Positions 5,493 to 14,700 of a stretch of 25,402 nucleotides of DNA are shown here, piece after piece. The notes under the pieces were generated by a model. It had not been told where the DNA came from. It did not search any database and worked only from the letters and a program-made list of their open reading frames with translations. The position numbers and the translations under genes were made by a program. Each line of letters starts with the position of its first letter. Positions within the stretch are counted from its first letter, which is position 1. Source of the DNA: a bacterium (GTDB lineage Bacteria > Patescibacteriota > Patescibacteriia > 2-12-FULL-60-25); assembly GCA_024654265.1 (NCBI GenBank), contig JANLIO010000060.1, positions 1 through 25,402 of the forward strand. Direction: 5' to 3'.

Positions 5493-6773
5493 CTACATCA
5501 TCTTCTTTCTAATAAATGCTGGAATTTCAAGCTCATCGTCTTCTTTTGACTCTGCAGTGCTTGAAACAACTCGCTGAGGTGCTGGAGGTGGATCAGGGCG
5601 TCGCTCTTGAACAGGCGTGTATGCAGGAGCTTGTACGTGTGGCTGAACAGCTGAAGGTTGTGGTTCACGTCGCAATGGCGCCTCTTCGTATTCAACAGGC
5701 TCCGCTCGTTTAACCTGTCGTACAGCAGACTGTGAGGCTCCAAAATTCATACGCTCTAAGGTATCCGGTATGTGAACCTGCGAACCAGAAACTGATCCCA
5801 TCTTTTGCTTCCGATCAGGTCGAACATCAAAACCTGTGGCAATAACCGTCAATTTCACTTCGTCCTTTAATGACTCATCAATGATGGCGCCAAAGATAAC
5901 CTTCGCGTCCGGATCTGCGGATTGCGTGATCACCTTCGCCGCCTCCGACACTTCGTACATGCCGAGGTTCGATCCTCCAGTAATCGTGAAAAGAATGCCC
6001 TTCGCTCCATCAATCGACACCTCAAGAAGAGGTGACGCAATCGCCGCTTTCGCCGCATCTGACGCGCGATTGTCGCCCTGCCCTCGTCCGATCCCCATCA
6101 ATGCCGATCCTCGATCTGACATAATGGCGCGTACGTCCGCAAAGTCAACGTTGATTAATCCAGGGACAGTAATCAATTCTGAGATACCTTGCACACCCTG
6201 ACGAAGAACATCATCTGCAATTTCAAACGCATCAATCAATGTTGTTTTACGATCTATAATTTGAAGGATGCGATCATTCGGAATCGTGATCATCGTGTCC
6301 ACAGCGTCTGCCATTCGCTCGTAGGCTTCTTCAGCAACCGTCTTTCGTTTTGCACCTTCAAAGGCGAATGGACGCGTGACAACGGCAACCGTAAGAGCGC
6401 CCATCTCGTGCGCGATCTCTGCGATTCGTGGTCCAGCACCTGAGCCTGTTCCGCCACCAAGACCACACGTGACAAATACCATGTCCGCTCCCTTTAGCGC
6501 TGCTCGGATCTCTTCTTCACTTTCGTCTGCCGCGCTAGCTCCAACGTCAGGATCCATTCCAGCGCCAAGTCCCTTTGTTACCTCTTTTCCTAAATGGATC
6601 TTTGTTCGAGCCTGTGAGTGATGAAGCGCCTGCACATCCGTATTCATGACAATAAAATCGACACCGCGAATTTTAGAGACAATCATGCGGTTTACCGCTG
6701 AGCCCCCAGAACCGCCAACGCCAACAACCTTGATGTTTGCGAAGGTCTCTATCGGTGGATGAATCTGCGCCAT
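5493..6773 (-). CDS. ftsZ: Cell division protein FtsZ
   Basis: FtsZ is the tubulin-like GTPase that polymerises into the cytokinetic ring at midcell. The 426-residue product shows IKVVGVGGSGGSAVNRM near the N-terminus, the tubulin signature GGGTGSG at about 106-112 and the catalytic-loop segment around DFADVRAIM. A Pro/Gln-rich disordered linker leads to the conserved C-terminal peptide ELEIPAFIRKKMM, which normally binds FtsA and other partners. The ATG at 6773 (MAQIHPPIETF) is chosen; an in-frame TTG at 6788 would add five residues. It follows ftsA by 123 bp, a gap with two hairpins. None of the usual neighbours (ftsQ, mur genes) is present, so the division cluster is reduced. Confidence 0.97.
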   Translation of the reverse strand: MAQIHPPIETFANIKVVGVGGSGGSAVNRMIVSKIRGVDFIVMNTDVQALHHSQARTKIHLGKEVTKGLGAGMDPDVGASAADESEEEIRAALKGADMVFVTCGLGGGTGSGAGPRIAEIAHEMGALTVAVVTRPFAFEGAKRKTVAEEAYERMADAVDTMITIPNDRILQIIDRKTTLIDAFEIADDVLRQGVQGISELITVPGLINVDFADVRAIMSDRGSALMGIGRGQGDNRASDAAKAAIASPLLEVSIDGAKGILFTITGGSNLGMYEVSEAAKVITQSADPDAKVIFGAIIDESLKDEVKLTVIATGFDVRPDRKQKMGSVSGSQVHIPDTLERMNFGASQSAVRQVKRAEPVEYEEAPLRREPQPSAVQPHVQAPAYTPVQERRPDPPPAPQRVVSSTAESKEDDELEIPAFIRKKMM

Positions 6774-6806
6774 AGGGTGTGAATACAAAATGTAATCAAT
6801 TTACGC

Positions 6807-6835
6807 TTTAACGAATCAATTTCGTATTCGTTAAA
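6807..6835. repeat. 10-bp inverted repeat in the ftsZ leader
   Basis: The arms TTTAACGAAT (6807-6816) and ATTCGTTAAA (6826-6835) are perfect reverse complements around a 9-base loop. It lies 33 bp upstream of the ftsZ ATG. It could be an operator or a leader hairpin; it has no G+C core suited to a terminator. Confidence 0.6.
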
Positions 6836-6844
6836 AGAATACCA

Positions 6845-6861
6845 CCACCTTACAAAGGTGG
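6845..6861. repeat. 7-bp hairpin in the ftsA-ftsZ gap
   Basis: The arms CCACCTT (6845-6851) and AAGGTGG (6855-6861) pair perfectly around a 3-base loop. On the transcript strand an interrupted T-rich stretch follows (TATTCTTTT), so it could attenuate read-through from ftsA into ftsZ or protect an mRNA end. A terminator call is not strong. Confidence 0.5.
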
Positions 6862-6896
6862 CGTATGGTCGTCAACCTCCTCTAAGAAGAGTCTGT

Positions 6897-8165
6897 CTAT
6901 GGCAAAAAACTTTTAAAAACTTTTTTAAAGGGACTCGAAACTTTTGACATTAAATTGCTTGCGCCCCCACCTCGTGAAGAACTTCGCGATCCACCTCCAG
7001 CACCCTGTTTTTCGGCATCAAATCCCCACATCACAAGACCAACCGCGACACTAAAGCGTGGGTCATGTACCAGCTCTGGCATTGACGTTTCAACTTGTGC
7101 CACGCCGTACGAGCACGGAAGTTGCAATACGCGCTTTCCAACTTCCACCATTCCGGGAAGCTTCGCACCACCACCGGTTAGGATAACTCCCGCTGGCAAC
7201 AATCCAGAACGATCAATTTTCTTTAACTCAAGTTCAACTTTTTCAAATAATTCTTCAATACGTGCTTCAATAATTTCACCAATGTATTGTAGTGAAACGA
7301 TTTCAGAAGATTCTCCGCCAAACGCGCGTACATCAATTTCAGATCGAGGATCAATTGTTTCCGGCAATGCAGAGCCATGCGCTCGCTTTATCTTTTCCGC
7401 AACATCCAACGAGACACGTAGCCCAATGGCAATATCAGACGTAACGTGTTCAGAACCAATTGGGATTGTCGTTGTGTACAGCAAATCACCATCTTCATAC
7501 ACAGCGATCCCAGTGGTTGATGCACCGATATTTAACACACAGACACCCAATTCTCGCTTTCGCAAATCTGTAACAGCCTCAAGCGCGGCGAGCGGTGCAT
7601 AGACAAGCTCCGTGATGTCGAGTCCGGTTCGAAATACCGCCTTTGTAAGATTACGAACCTGACCCAACATTCCTTGTACAATCTGAGCTTCGACCTCCAA
7701 ACGAATCCCCTGCATACCAACAGGATCCTTTATTCCACCCTGCCCGTCGATTGAAAATGATCGCGCTAAAACATGTAAAATCTCTTGATTCGCTTGGTTC
7801 GTAAAAGCTCGTGCTGCCTCCAAAACGCGAGTAACATCCTCAGATCGGATATCTCCATCAGGACGTGAAACGCCAATAACACCTTTTGCTTCCAATGCCG
7901 AGATGTGAGTTCCGCCGATTCCAACATATGCCTCTTCAATTGGAACTCCGATCAAACGCTCTGCCTGTTCCAAAGCATGTGAAATGGCAGAGACAGCATC
8001 TTCAAATGAACTGACATTCCCTTTTGAAATACCAGAAGAAGGCGCTTCTGTAGCACCGATAATATTCAAAGAAGGGCGTCCTTCAGCTAAAAAGGAAACC
8101 TGCCCAACAGCCACACGGATGTGTGAGCTTCCGAGATCCAGTCCGACAAGAAGTCGTTCTTTCAT
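6897..8165 (-). CDS. ftsA: Cell division protein FtsA
   Basis: FtsA is an actin-like ATPase that tethers FtsZ filaments to the membrane and recruits later division proteins. The 422-residue product has the phosphate-1 motif GLDLGSSHIRVAVG (8-21), the inserted 1C subdomain, the second phosphate motif in VLNIGASTTGIAVY and the adenosine motif ILTGGGAKLPGM. A Gly/Ser/Arg-rich linker then precedes a C-terminal amphipathic helix (SKVSSPFKKVFKSFLP) of the membrane-targeting type. Length is normal for the family. The ATG overlaps the TGA stop of dgkA by 4 bp (ATGA), which suggests translational coupling. ftsZ is directly downstream. Confidence 0.96.
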   Translation of the reverse strand: MKERLLVGLDLGSSHIRVAVGQVSFLAEGRPSLNIIGATEAPSSGISKGNVSSFEDAVSAISHALEQAERLIGVPIEEAYVGIGGTHISALEAKGVIGVSRPDGDIRSEDVTRVLEAARAFTNQANQEILHVLARSFSIDGQGGIKDPVGMQGIRLEVEAQIVQGMLGQVRNLTKAVFRTGLDITELVYAPLAALEAVTDLRKRELGVCVLNIGASTTGIAVYEDGDLLYTTTIPIGSEHVTSDIAIGLRVSLDVAEKIKRAHGSALPETIDPRSEIDVRAFGGESSEIVSLQYIGEIIEARIEELFEKVELELKKIDRSGLLPAGVILTGGGAKLPGMVEVGKRVLQLPCSYGVAQVETSMPELVHDPRFSVAVGLVMWGFDAEKQGAGGGSRSSSRGGGASNLMSKVSSPFKKVFKSFLP

Positions 8166-8521
8166 AAACGTACAAGCGTGGACGCATAGGGACCCAAAAT
8201 AATGATCCCAATAATAAGAGCAAAAAGAGACACCAGAAATACTGCTGCTGCCATCAGATCTTTAATGTCACGCACGTACGGATGCAAACGTGGTTTAAAC
8301 AAATCAAGCATGCGCTCCACCGTGCTGTTCACTAATTCTAACACAAGGACAGCACCTACCGCCACTAACAACAACGCGCGTTCACCGTTTTGGAGTGGGA
8401 ACATGAATAATAAAATAAAAACAACAAGCGCCATTGCCATCTGAATTCGAAAACTATGCTCAGACTTTAAAGCGATCCGCACACCGCGTAACGCATGTTT
8501 TAAACTGGAAAATATTTTCAT
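8162..8521 (-). CDS. dgkA: DgkA-family diacylglycerol / undecaprenol kinase
   Basis: This integral membrane kinase phosphorylates diacylglycerol or, in many Gram-positives, undecaprenol, feeding the lipid carrier for wall synthesis. The 119-residue product has the family layout: an N-terminal amphipathic region with E21 in SEHSFRIQ, three membrane helices (about 27-42, 47-67, 90-112), and the active-site segment ELVNSTVERMLDL, corresponding to the family's ELLNTAIE, with Glu62, Asn65 and Glu69. KDLMAAAVF matches the conserved KDxAAAAV. It begins 8 bp after the ybeY stop and overlaps ftsA by 4 bp. The ybeY-dgkA pairing is common in Firmicutes, which favours the undecaprenol kinase reading, but the substrate cannot be told from sequence. 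Confidence 0.92.
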   Translation of the reverse strand: MKIFSSLKHALRGVRIALKSEHSFRIQMAMALVVFILLFMFPLQNGERALLLVAVGAVLVLELVNSTVERMLDLFKPRLHPYVRDIKDLMAAAVFLVSLFALIIGIIILGPYASTLVRL

Positions 8522-8529
8522 GTGAATTT

Positions 8530-8958
8530 TTAGCTTTCTAAAACCCTATGGACTCCCCGCTCCTGTTTTCCAAACATCTCTTTCTCCTCCAAACGAGTTC
8601 GATGGTCGTACCCAAGAAGATGGAGCGTGCCGTGAATCAACAGTCGGATCATTTCCTCCTTTCGCGAAATACTTCGCTGATCCGCTTGCCGTATCGCATA
8701 TGAGCTCGCAATAAAAATATCTCCCCACTCTTTTTCCCCCGGCGGGCTCACTTGTGACGAGAAAGAGAGAACATCTGTCGGTTTTGTCTTTCCCGTGGCA
8801 TAGCGATTCAACTTTGAGATTTCCGACTCACGTACAAATCGAACTGAAATGCTTCCACGCTCTTTTCGACGAGCGACCCGAAACGCCATATGGAGCGATG
8901 CACGAACATTCTGTGACGTGATCCCCGCGGGAAGACGTCCGGAAATATTAATGTTCAT
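8530..8958 (-). CDS. ybeY: Endoribonuclease / rRNA maturation factor YbeY
   Basis: YbeY is a zinc-dependent endoribonuclease acting in 16S rRNA 3' maturation and 70S quality control in the cytoplasm. The 142-residue product carries the signature HGTLHLLGYDH with metal-binding His109, His113 and His119, and the upstream TDVLSFS segment typical of the family. The ATG at 8958 overlaps the TGA of the upstream 439-aa gene by 4 bp, and dgkA starts 8 bp downstream, so it is internal to an operon. Nothing is unusual in the protein itself. Confidence 0.96.
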   Translation of the reverse strand: MNINISGRLPAGITSQNVRASLHMAFRVARRKERGSISVRFVRESEISKLNRYATGKTKPTDVLSFSSQVSPPGEKEWGDIFIASSYAIRQADQRSISRKEEMIRLLIHGTLHLLGYDHRTRLEEKEMFGKQERGVHRVLES

Positions 8959-10274
8959 AACTCGCTTGTCGTGGCATTTGATGGTTCCAAAAGCAAAGGC
9001 TCCGTTATCGGAAGTTCAACGTTTGGCATTCCACTCAATTGTAATGAGTTCAGCATCATGGCAAATGTTGTTCGGAAATTAATATACGGCTGACCTTTCA
9101 GGTTATACGTAAACAGAAAGACGCGATCATCCCATGGGATCATCGTCATCATAAGATCCTTTGTCATCTTCCCGACATATCCACCTTTTGATCGATAGTC
9201 CAACAACTCTTGCGCTAAATCTCCAAACGCATTCACATACCAATCAGCTAAAGAAAGTCGATTTGGATTCTCACGAATTTCCAAACGAAAGGTTTCTCCA
9301 TGCCCAGATGTTATCGTCGCGTCTGTCCCCTGCGGTGTCGCCTGACTCATTGTCCATGATGCGGGGAAGCTAATCACCCATCCGACCGCCCCCTCCTGTA
9401 CACGGACAAGGCTGGAGTCCAAAAGGCGAACTGGCGCAATTCCGCCGGGATTATATAAATGAAATACTTCATTTCCATCTAAGAAGCTATCTTTATCCGA
9501 ATCTTGATTTTGAGGATCAGTCCCATACAAACCTTCCTCGACATCAGTCAGCCCATCCGAATCTGCATCAAGCCCGGTCGGCGGAAGCGCGGATATTGTA
9601 GAAACAGGCTCAGCTCTCACGATCGCAGTCACCTCATCGCTTGGCTCAGAATCACCACCGGCATTCATTGCAATCACGCGATAGGCATACGTTTCTTCGG
9701 CTGAGACCGAAACATCCAAAAAGCTGGTGCTGTTTGGAGGAAGACTCGTAATCGGAACAAAGATCCCCGTTGTTCCAACACGTCGCTCAATACGAAATCC
9801 CGCCTCATTATCCGAAGCGTCTTCCCATGCGATAGAAATGCTCCGCGGTGATGTTGAAGTTGCTGACAAAGAAACTGGTGTTTCCGGTGGCGACGGGATA
9901 ACCGGTGCAGGAGGCGTTTGAACAACAACCGTTTCCGACGAGCCAAAAAGAAGATCCTTGTTAAAATAGACAAATCCACCACCGATAACAAGAAGGAGGA
10001 GGACGATCGCAATGAGCACAGGCCCTCGTTTTTCCCGATGTGGTGCCTGTGGAACTGGTGATGGCGCTGGTGTTGCCGTTGGCGCCGGTGTTCGCTTCGT
10101 AACATCTTTTCGAAGAGCAGCGCCGTAAAATTCATCCGGGATGGTGTGAATTTCGGGCTCGTTTTCTTTTTGTGAATTCTGATCCTCCTGTTTTTGTGCG
10201 TCACCTAACACAGCGTCTCCTTGTTGAGGCGCTGAATTATTAGAATTTATTTCTTGTTGTTCCGTATCTGCCAT
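8955..10274 (-). CDS. Single-pass membrane protein with FN3 and thrombospondin-type-3-like repeats
   Basis: I recognise the domains but not a named function. The 439-residue product has an acidic then Pro/Thr-rich cytoplasmic N-terminus with a basic HREKRG stop, one membrane helix at about 84-104 (ending VIGGGFVYF) and no signal peptide. It should lie N-in with the rest outside. A fibronectin type III domain follows (about 131-220: SISIAWEDASDNEAGFRIE), then Asp-rich calcium-binding-type repeats (LDADSDGLTDVEEG, NQDSDKDSFLDGNE, about 234-278). The C-terminal domain of about 150 residues (WVISFPASWTMSQ, LADWYVNAF) is also seen in the neighbouring 363-aa protein. The stop overlaps ybeY, and the start is 5 bp after the upstream gene. 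It is likely an envelope protein co-expressed with division genes. Confidence 0.88.
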   Translation of the reverse strand: MADTEQQEINSNNSAPQQGDAVLGDAQKQEDQNSQKENEPEIHTIPDEFYGAALRKDVTKRTPAPTATPAPSPVPQAPHREKRGPVLIAIVLLLLVIGGGFVYFNKDLLFGSSETVVVQTPPAPVIPSPPETPVSLSATSTSPRSISIAWEDASDNEAGFRIERRVGTTGIFVPITSLPPNSTSFLDVSVSAEETYAYRVIAMNAGGDSEPSDEVTAIVRAEPVSTISALPPTGLDADSDGLTDVEEGLYGTDPQNQDSDKDSFLDGNEVFHLYNPGGIAPVRLLDSSLVRVQEGAVGWVISFPASWTMSQATPQGTDATITSGHGETFRLEIRENPNRLSLADWYVNAFGDLAQELLDYRSKGGYVGKMTKDLMMTMIPWDDRVFLFTYNLKGQPYINFRTTFAMMLNSLQLSGMPNVELPITEPLLLEPSNATTSEL

Positions 10275-10279
10275 ACTCG

Positions 10280-11371
10280 CTATATTTGTTCGATGTTCTT
10301 ACTCATCATTTTAAAAACCGTTGGGAAATCAATCCGGCCAGAACCGTTTGTCATCAAACGCACGCTGATAATTGAGGAATCATCTGTCACATACGTTGTT
10401 CTCCCATCGCTCGTCATCCAATACGAATCACCTGATTCAGTCGTCCCCTGCACAAGCGAAGCAAAATCAACACCTGAAACATTTGATCCAAACCAGTCTT
10501 CAAATGTAAGAATCCTTGGTTTTTGATCAAAATGAACGTGTAACGTGTTCTCCGTTGCTGTTTCAACAATAAAATCACCCAAAATGACAGGGTCTTCCTG
10601 AAGAACCCACGATGTCGGAAGGAAAAGTCGCCACATCGTTCCAATATCAACGAACGCAAATGAGCGTGAATCAATAAGACGAGCACCAGAGACAGAAGGA
10701 TCGTATCCGCTTTCGACTTCACTCCCATCATCAAACGTATCGCCGTCAGAATCCGCAAGTACGCGACTTGTTCCAAAAACGTCCTCCTCGGCATCAGTCA
10801 ACCCATCACTATCCGTATCTTGCGATACAACTGCCAATGCCTCCGGAACAAGCGTATCAGCCGGTTCTTCCGGCACGGGCTCCGGCTCAGCAGGAGGTGA
10901 AATTGAAGGAGGAATTATTTCCGGTGGCAAAACAGGAGGTTCTTCGATAATTGTTTGCACAGGCGCAACAACAACTGGCGCAGTCACAGGCTCTTGGCGA
11001 ATAAAGAAATACCAAACTCCGCCACCAATAACGCCCACGAATATCAAGATTGCGATAACAATACCGATAATCTTCCCAGCTGAACCCTTATTCTCAACCG
11101 CTTTAACCGGTGTTTCGCCGGAAGCGGAAGAAGTTGATTCCTCACTCGGAACTTCATCCATTCCTGCAAACATATCCTCGGGCTCATTCCCAGGGCGCGA
11201 TGTTCCCGGTTCGGCAGGAGCAGGCGGAACAGCAGGTGGCTCTTGAACTTCTGTCGGAGGAGTAATTGGTACATCGCTCGCCTTGTCCTGCATCACAGGG
11301 CGAGGAGCATTTTTTGGAGGAGGTGCTTTCCCCGGTTCAACCGGGAGATTTTGTGGAGGTTCGTCAAACAT
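10280..11371 (-). CDS. Single-pass membrane protein with thrombospondin-type-3-like repeats (paralogue of the next gene)
   Basis: The 363-residue product shares its plan with the downstream 439-aa protein but lacks FN3. It has a Pro-rich cytoplasmic N-terminus, one helix at about 101-124 (VIGGGVWYFF), a second Pro/Glu-rich stretch, two Asp-rich calcium-type repeats (DTDSDGLTDAEEDVFG, DSDGDTFDDGSE; 183-225) and a C-terminal domain (LFLPTSWVLQED, FEDWFGSNV, FKMMSKNIEQI) alignable by eye with that of its neighbour. A TGATACAAT element leaves 8 nt before the ATG, so it may head the downstream operon from its own leaderless promoter. The function is unknown; structural surface roles are typical for such repeats. 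Confidence 0.87.
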   Translation of the reverse strand: MFDEPPQNLPVEPGKAPPPKNAPRPVMQDKASDVPITPPTEVQEPPAVPPAPAEPGTSRPGNEPEDMFAGMDEVPSEESTSSASGETPVKAVENKGSAGKIIGIVIAILIFVGVIGGGVWYFFIRQEPVTAPVVVAPVQTIIEEPPVLPPEIIPPSISPPAEPEPVPEEPADTLVPEALAVVSQDTDSDGLTDAEEDVFGTSRVLADSDGDTFDDGSEVESGYDPSVSGARLIDSRSFAFVDIGTMWRLFLPTSWVLQEDPVILGDFIVETATENTLHVHFDQKPRILTFEDWFGSNVSGVDFASLVQGTTESGDSYWMTSDGRTTYVTDDSSIISVRLMTNGSGRIDFPTVFKMMSKNIEQI

Positions 11372-11379
11372 ATGTTCCT

Positions 11380-11388
11380 ATTGTATCA
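11380..11388 (-). promoter_or_regulatory. Extended -10 promoter heading the 363-aa/439-aa/ybeY/dgkA/ftsA operon
   Basis: The minus strand reads TGATACAAT, an extended -10, with 8 nt before the ATG at 11371. Transcription would start within about 2 nt of the start codon. No clear -35 is present. It lies in the 54-bp gap after the 104-aa gene. Confidence 0.55.
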
Positions 11389-11425
11389 GATATTAGAAAT
11401 CACTTATAAATTAAAATCTGTCGTC

Positions 11426-11740
11426 CTAAATACGATCCACAGGATTATTTTCTGGCACAGGATCCCCCTCTTGCCACGGACGCTCAGGAATATACGAATC
11501 CAAAGGCGTTGTCCCCGGTGGAAGCCCGACTGTTGCATCCGTCTGGACCGGCCCAGCCGATCCCCCCTGAAAATATCCTTGTCGTTTTAAGACCAAAAAC
11601 CCAACAACACCAACAGCACCAATCAATACAATCAACACAATAACAAGCACAATATTTGATCGTGCTCTCGGCGGTTTTGAAGGCTGAACCTGAAAACCGC
11701 TTAATTGAGGACTAGTAGTTTGCTCTGGACCATTGGGCAT
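11426..11740 (-). CDS. Small single-pass membrane protein
   Basis: A 104-residue protein I do not recognise. It has a Pro/Gln-rich N-terminus ending in basic PPRARSN, one strong helix (about 29-51) and a Pro/Asp-rich extracytoplasmic tail (PERPWQEGDPVPENNP). The plan of Pro-rich cytoplasmic region, single helix and outside tail matches the two larger downstream proteins without their repeats. The ATG at 11740 (MPNGPEQ) is preferred; an in-frame extension to 11842 would lie wholly within the 3' coding region of the giant gene. Even so it overlaps the end of that gene by 29 bp, suggesting translational coupling. Confidence 0.75.
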   Translation of the reverse strand: MPNGPEQTTSPQLSGFQVQPSKPPRARSNIVLVIVLIVLIGAVGVVGFLVLKRQGYFQGGSAGPVQTDATVGLPPGTTPLDSYIPERPWQEGDPVPENNPVDRI

Positions 11741-14700
11741 AATTTGGTGGTTCTTTTTCACATGTGGCTGATGCGCCAAACAAGGACTTACAATATGTAA
11801 TATCTTTCTGCGCGATACCCTTACATTGATAATACAATTCATTTTGGCTCATACAGTAATTCACTTTTTGATTCGTGCCCTTAAATTGACTTTCATACAA
11901 TGCGGTTCCTGCCGGACGTCCTTCGTGTAACATATTTAAGATTGTAATTTCCCCGTTTGTAACATTGACATCACCAATGTACCAGAATTTACAATTCTCC
12001 TTCTTACAATCCGTTTTAACATCTTGTGCCGTTATTGTGACAAATTGTTTATCTGTTGAGATTACAGCTGAAAATCCCGCCTCCTGCAAAAATGGCTTCA
12101 TATCCTTATTGAAAATTGATCCATTTAACTGCGGATACACACTCTGAATCCAATAATCCCACATCATGTGAATCGGCTCCGTTGATCCGGAAAATGGAGC
12201 GTACCGCACATACGTGGTCAATGGACCCTTCTGATAAAACTCGCACGAATCCCACCATGTTTTTTGGCATGGAACTGGGGAACATGATCCTCCCGTTGTA
12301 AGACACGCCGACTTTTCCGTTTCACCCCCACACAGACTTGGCGCCGTTGTACAAATCCCATTTTTTTCTGGTTGTGGTGGATTTGCTGGAAAAATACAGT
12401 CTTGATTGGTAATACATACTTGTTTGGCTTTATAACCTCCCGCACACTTCTTTTGACCTGCCGTACTGCATGAACTGATTGTCACGCCCTTTTGACATTC
12501 CTGAACGCTCCCCCCATTCGCTAAACAAGCTGTATTTCCTTCAACCGGACACCCGTTCCACGTATTGCTTACAAATTGTACCTTCTCTCCGACTTGATGT
12601 GGACAATAGTTCCATGCATATGGCAACTGACTAATATCAGGATTCCCTTGCGTTTGCGGTGCCCATGTAATGTCACGACTACACTGATGATTCGAGGCGG
12701 GTCGCGCATTATAGTCACACGTTGTCGCATTATAACTCGCCGGATAATTCGGGTTACTTAACTCCGTATCTGTTGGCACCGTATATCCAGATGGAAGAAT
12801 CAAATGATTCCCAAATCCTCCGGGTTGAATGCCGGCCTCTTCACTCTTCTTCTGCCCCGGCTGTGGCTCTACATCCTTCTCCCACAAAACAGTCATATAC
12901 GCCTCCCCAGCTCCCGGCTTTGGATACAGATAAATACGTCCGTCTTTCTTTGGAATGACAACCTCCTCATAATTTGAAGAACCAAACGTTTTTGTTTCAA
13001 GTGGCCAATATCCTCCGCGATTTTTCTCATTTACATCGTTTGGCGCGGTCCAAGGAGGGAATTGATTGCCACCACACGCTGTCCCTTGATGTTGCGCGTT
13101 CGTACATGGATTATCATCGTACGAATCAATAACAAGTTTATACAAACCGCACTGACTTCGCTCATTCAAACCCGTCACTTTGAAGTTTCCATTTTCATCA
13201 CTTGAAAATTGATTTACGAGTACGCCTTTATACATCAATGAAATGCGAGCAAATGGAATAACCTGATTATACACAGCATCGATAAGCTGTCCTTCAACCG
13301 TTCCGTTTCCATTTTCATCACTGCATTTTCCACATCCGCCAAACGTACACTGTGCGCTACACATCACGAGTTCCGGCGTATCATTCACCTTCACGCCAAT
13401 CCCGAGCGACGGTCCTTTTTCTCGAACGCATTGCCAGAACTCGGCAACGGTGGGCGCTGGATCAGCAAAAAGAACGTGAGGAGCGGCAGGTGGTTCAGAG
13501 CATTTCATTCCTAAACAATTTTTATATGCAAGATAATCATAATAATTCAACTCATTAAACTGTTTACACAATGATTTACCGACATCTTTAACTTTTTTAT
13601 CTGTCGACGAATCCAGTGGGATGACATCTGGATTTGAGCCGTTCAATGCAAAATCAAATCCAATTGATGAGCACGATACATTTGATTGTTTTGATTGTCG
13701 GCACGGAGGGCTTTCACATGTTGAACTGATATATGTACAAGTTTGCGGGATCGCAATTGTGGACTGGCACGCAAGAAGACCAATGTAATTCACATCTGGA
13801 AGATCCTTATTCCCATCGCACTGTTCCGGCCCGTTCAAAGATTCGTCCCCGCAATACCCACCGGACGATGCCAAGAACTTACATTGCGTGGAGCACGATG
13901 AGCAGGACGAATTATAATCTGCCGAGCAAGTTACTTTTCCATTCTGCGAACCCGCATCACACTCTTCCACTCCAATAAATGGCTTTGCATCTCCACACAC
14001 GTTTTTCGTACAAAGTGATGTACATGCATTCGTGTCTCCGTTTTCACCACCGTTATCGCATTGCTCTGCCGGCGACTGGATAACGCCATCTCCGCAAAAT
14101 CCGGCGACTTTACATGATGACCAGCCTGTAAAGTTACACGCTTCGATCCCACCCGCGTTGCAGGTACGAACGTGCTCAGTCGGGAACGTAAGACATGCGC
14201 CTGGGATTTGCCCAATCGAACAATCTTCATTCGCAACACAGCTCGTTACAAACTCTTGCGCTGAACGACAGTAATTCTTTCCTCCGGGTTCATTGGTACA
14301 ATCCGCATCTTTTTGGCACACCTTATTGTCCTTTGATGTTTTTGTACTTGTATAATTTTGCGTCACACATTGCTTCAGCGTGGTTGCGCATGCCTTTGCC
14401 GTCTTATTCACGCAGGTTGCGAGTGGATCATTCCCCGTTGCACACGTCCCGCCCTTTCCACACTCCTCATCCTTTTCACATGGCGTACCCGCATTTGGGG
14501 ATCCGGCCGTACAAATCGCCTTTGCCGTCTTCTCGCTCTGACCGTCACATTGCTCAGGACTTGTGATGATTTTATCTCCGCAATACGGCGCACTACTCTT
14601 GCAATCTAATCCGCAACTCGTTGGGACCGAGCACCCTTTTCCGCAGTATTGTCCATTTTGCGCGCCAAGATCACACAATTCGCCCGGTGAGATCTGCCCG

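Noticed and set aside
6870..6882. AGAGGAGGT on the minus strand in the ftsA-ftsZ gap as a ribosome binding site
   Set aside because: No start codon at a suitable distance opens a meaningful frame; the nearest TTG frame stops after about 14 codons.
6955..7602. 215-aa plus-strand ORF opposite ftsA
   Set aside because: It is a shadow of the well-supported ftsA frame, low in recognisable structure and without a start signal.
11741..11842. Extended start for the 104-aa membrane protein
   Set aside because: The extra 34 residues derive entirely from the coding end of the giant gene in another frame and disrupt the pattern of a short Pro-rich N-terminus.
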